Of a stretch of 5,122 nucleotides of DNA, positions 5,075 through 5,122 are shown one piece after another (within the stretch, counting starts at the first letter, position 1; the number at the start of each line of letters is the position of its first letter). Location: contig DIZR01000076.1 of assembly GCA_002429425.1 (NCBI GenBank), forward strand, positions 7,704 through 12,825. The letters are read 5' to 3'. This DNA is from Patescibacteria group bacterium UBA6023. Lineage in GTDB: Bacteria; Patescibacteriota; Minisyncoccia; Phycocordibacterales; UBA6899. Position numbers and translations under genes: made by a program. Under the pieces are notes generated by a model that saw nothing but the letters and a program-made list of their open reading frames with translations, made no database searches and had not been told where the DNA came from.

Positions 5075-5122
5075 GATAGGAATTATTAATTAGGTGTACT
5101 TCTCGTTGAAGATGCGACAGGT

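Noticed and set aside
5090..5122. Possible 3' end of another minus-strand gene at the right edge (a frame ending in TAA just before copA)
   Set aside because: All three frames stay open for only about 10 codons before a stop, so the edge is too short to choose one or to support a gene.

Overview
The window looks like a piece of a small, compact bacterial genome, most likely a Candidate Phyla Radiation (Patescibacteria) lineage, perhaps Parcubacteria-like. This is inferred from three things: stand-alone receiver-domain proteins with the 'LTN' and 'K-A/K-S' variants, no recognisable Shine-Dalgarno sequence in front of any gene, and terminators folded into the ends of coding sequences. The standard code fits: TGA ends the EVE-domain gene at a sensible family length. 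No mobile element, CRISPR array, rRNA or tRNA was found.

Left part (1-1554). The 5' end of a P-loop nucleotide-binding protein runs off the left edge on the minus strand. It is divergent from a plus-strand cluster of two tandem receiver-only response regulators and an EVE-domain (PUA-like, modified-base-binding) protein. In the 111-bp divergent spacer both directions have a -10-like box exactly 6 nt before the ATG, which predicts leaderless mRNAs. The cluster ends in an intrinsic terminator whose stem-loop contains the last codons and stop of the EVE gene.

Middle (1555-2150). A sigma70-like promoter precedes a 139-codon acidic, helical protein I do not recognise. Its stop codon lies in the arm of a perfect 11-bp hairpin that can serve as a two-way terminator against the convergent minus-strand copper genes.

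Right part (2150-5060, minus strand). A CopA-type P1B copper ATPase (831 aa) is followed by a 70-aa HMA metallochaperone (CopZ/Atx1-like). Together they would bind cytosolic Cu(I) and export it; no CsoR or CueR regulator is visible. The ATPase is long for its family, with an extra aromatic hydrophobic segment that looks like a duplicate of the following TM2 region and a lengthened loop between the last two membrane helices. Between the two genes, after the ATPase terminator, lies a 119-bp stretch closed by a perfect 15-bp inverted repeat, with an inner helix that is longer as minus-strand RNA (G-U pairs) and a TATAAT box just upstream. This candidate structured RNA or structured leader is the most interesting unexplained element here.
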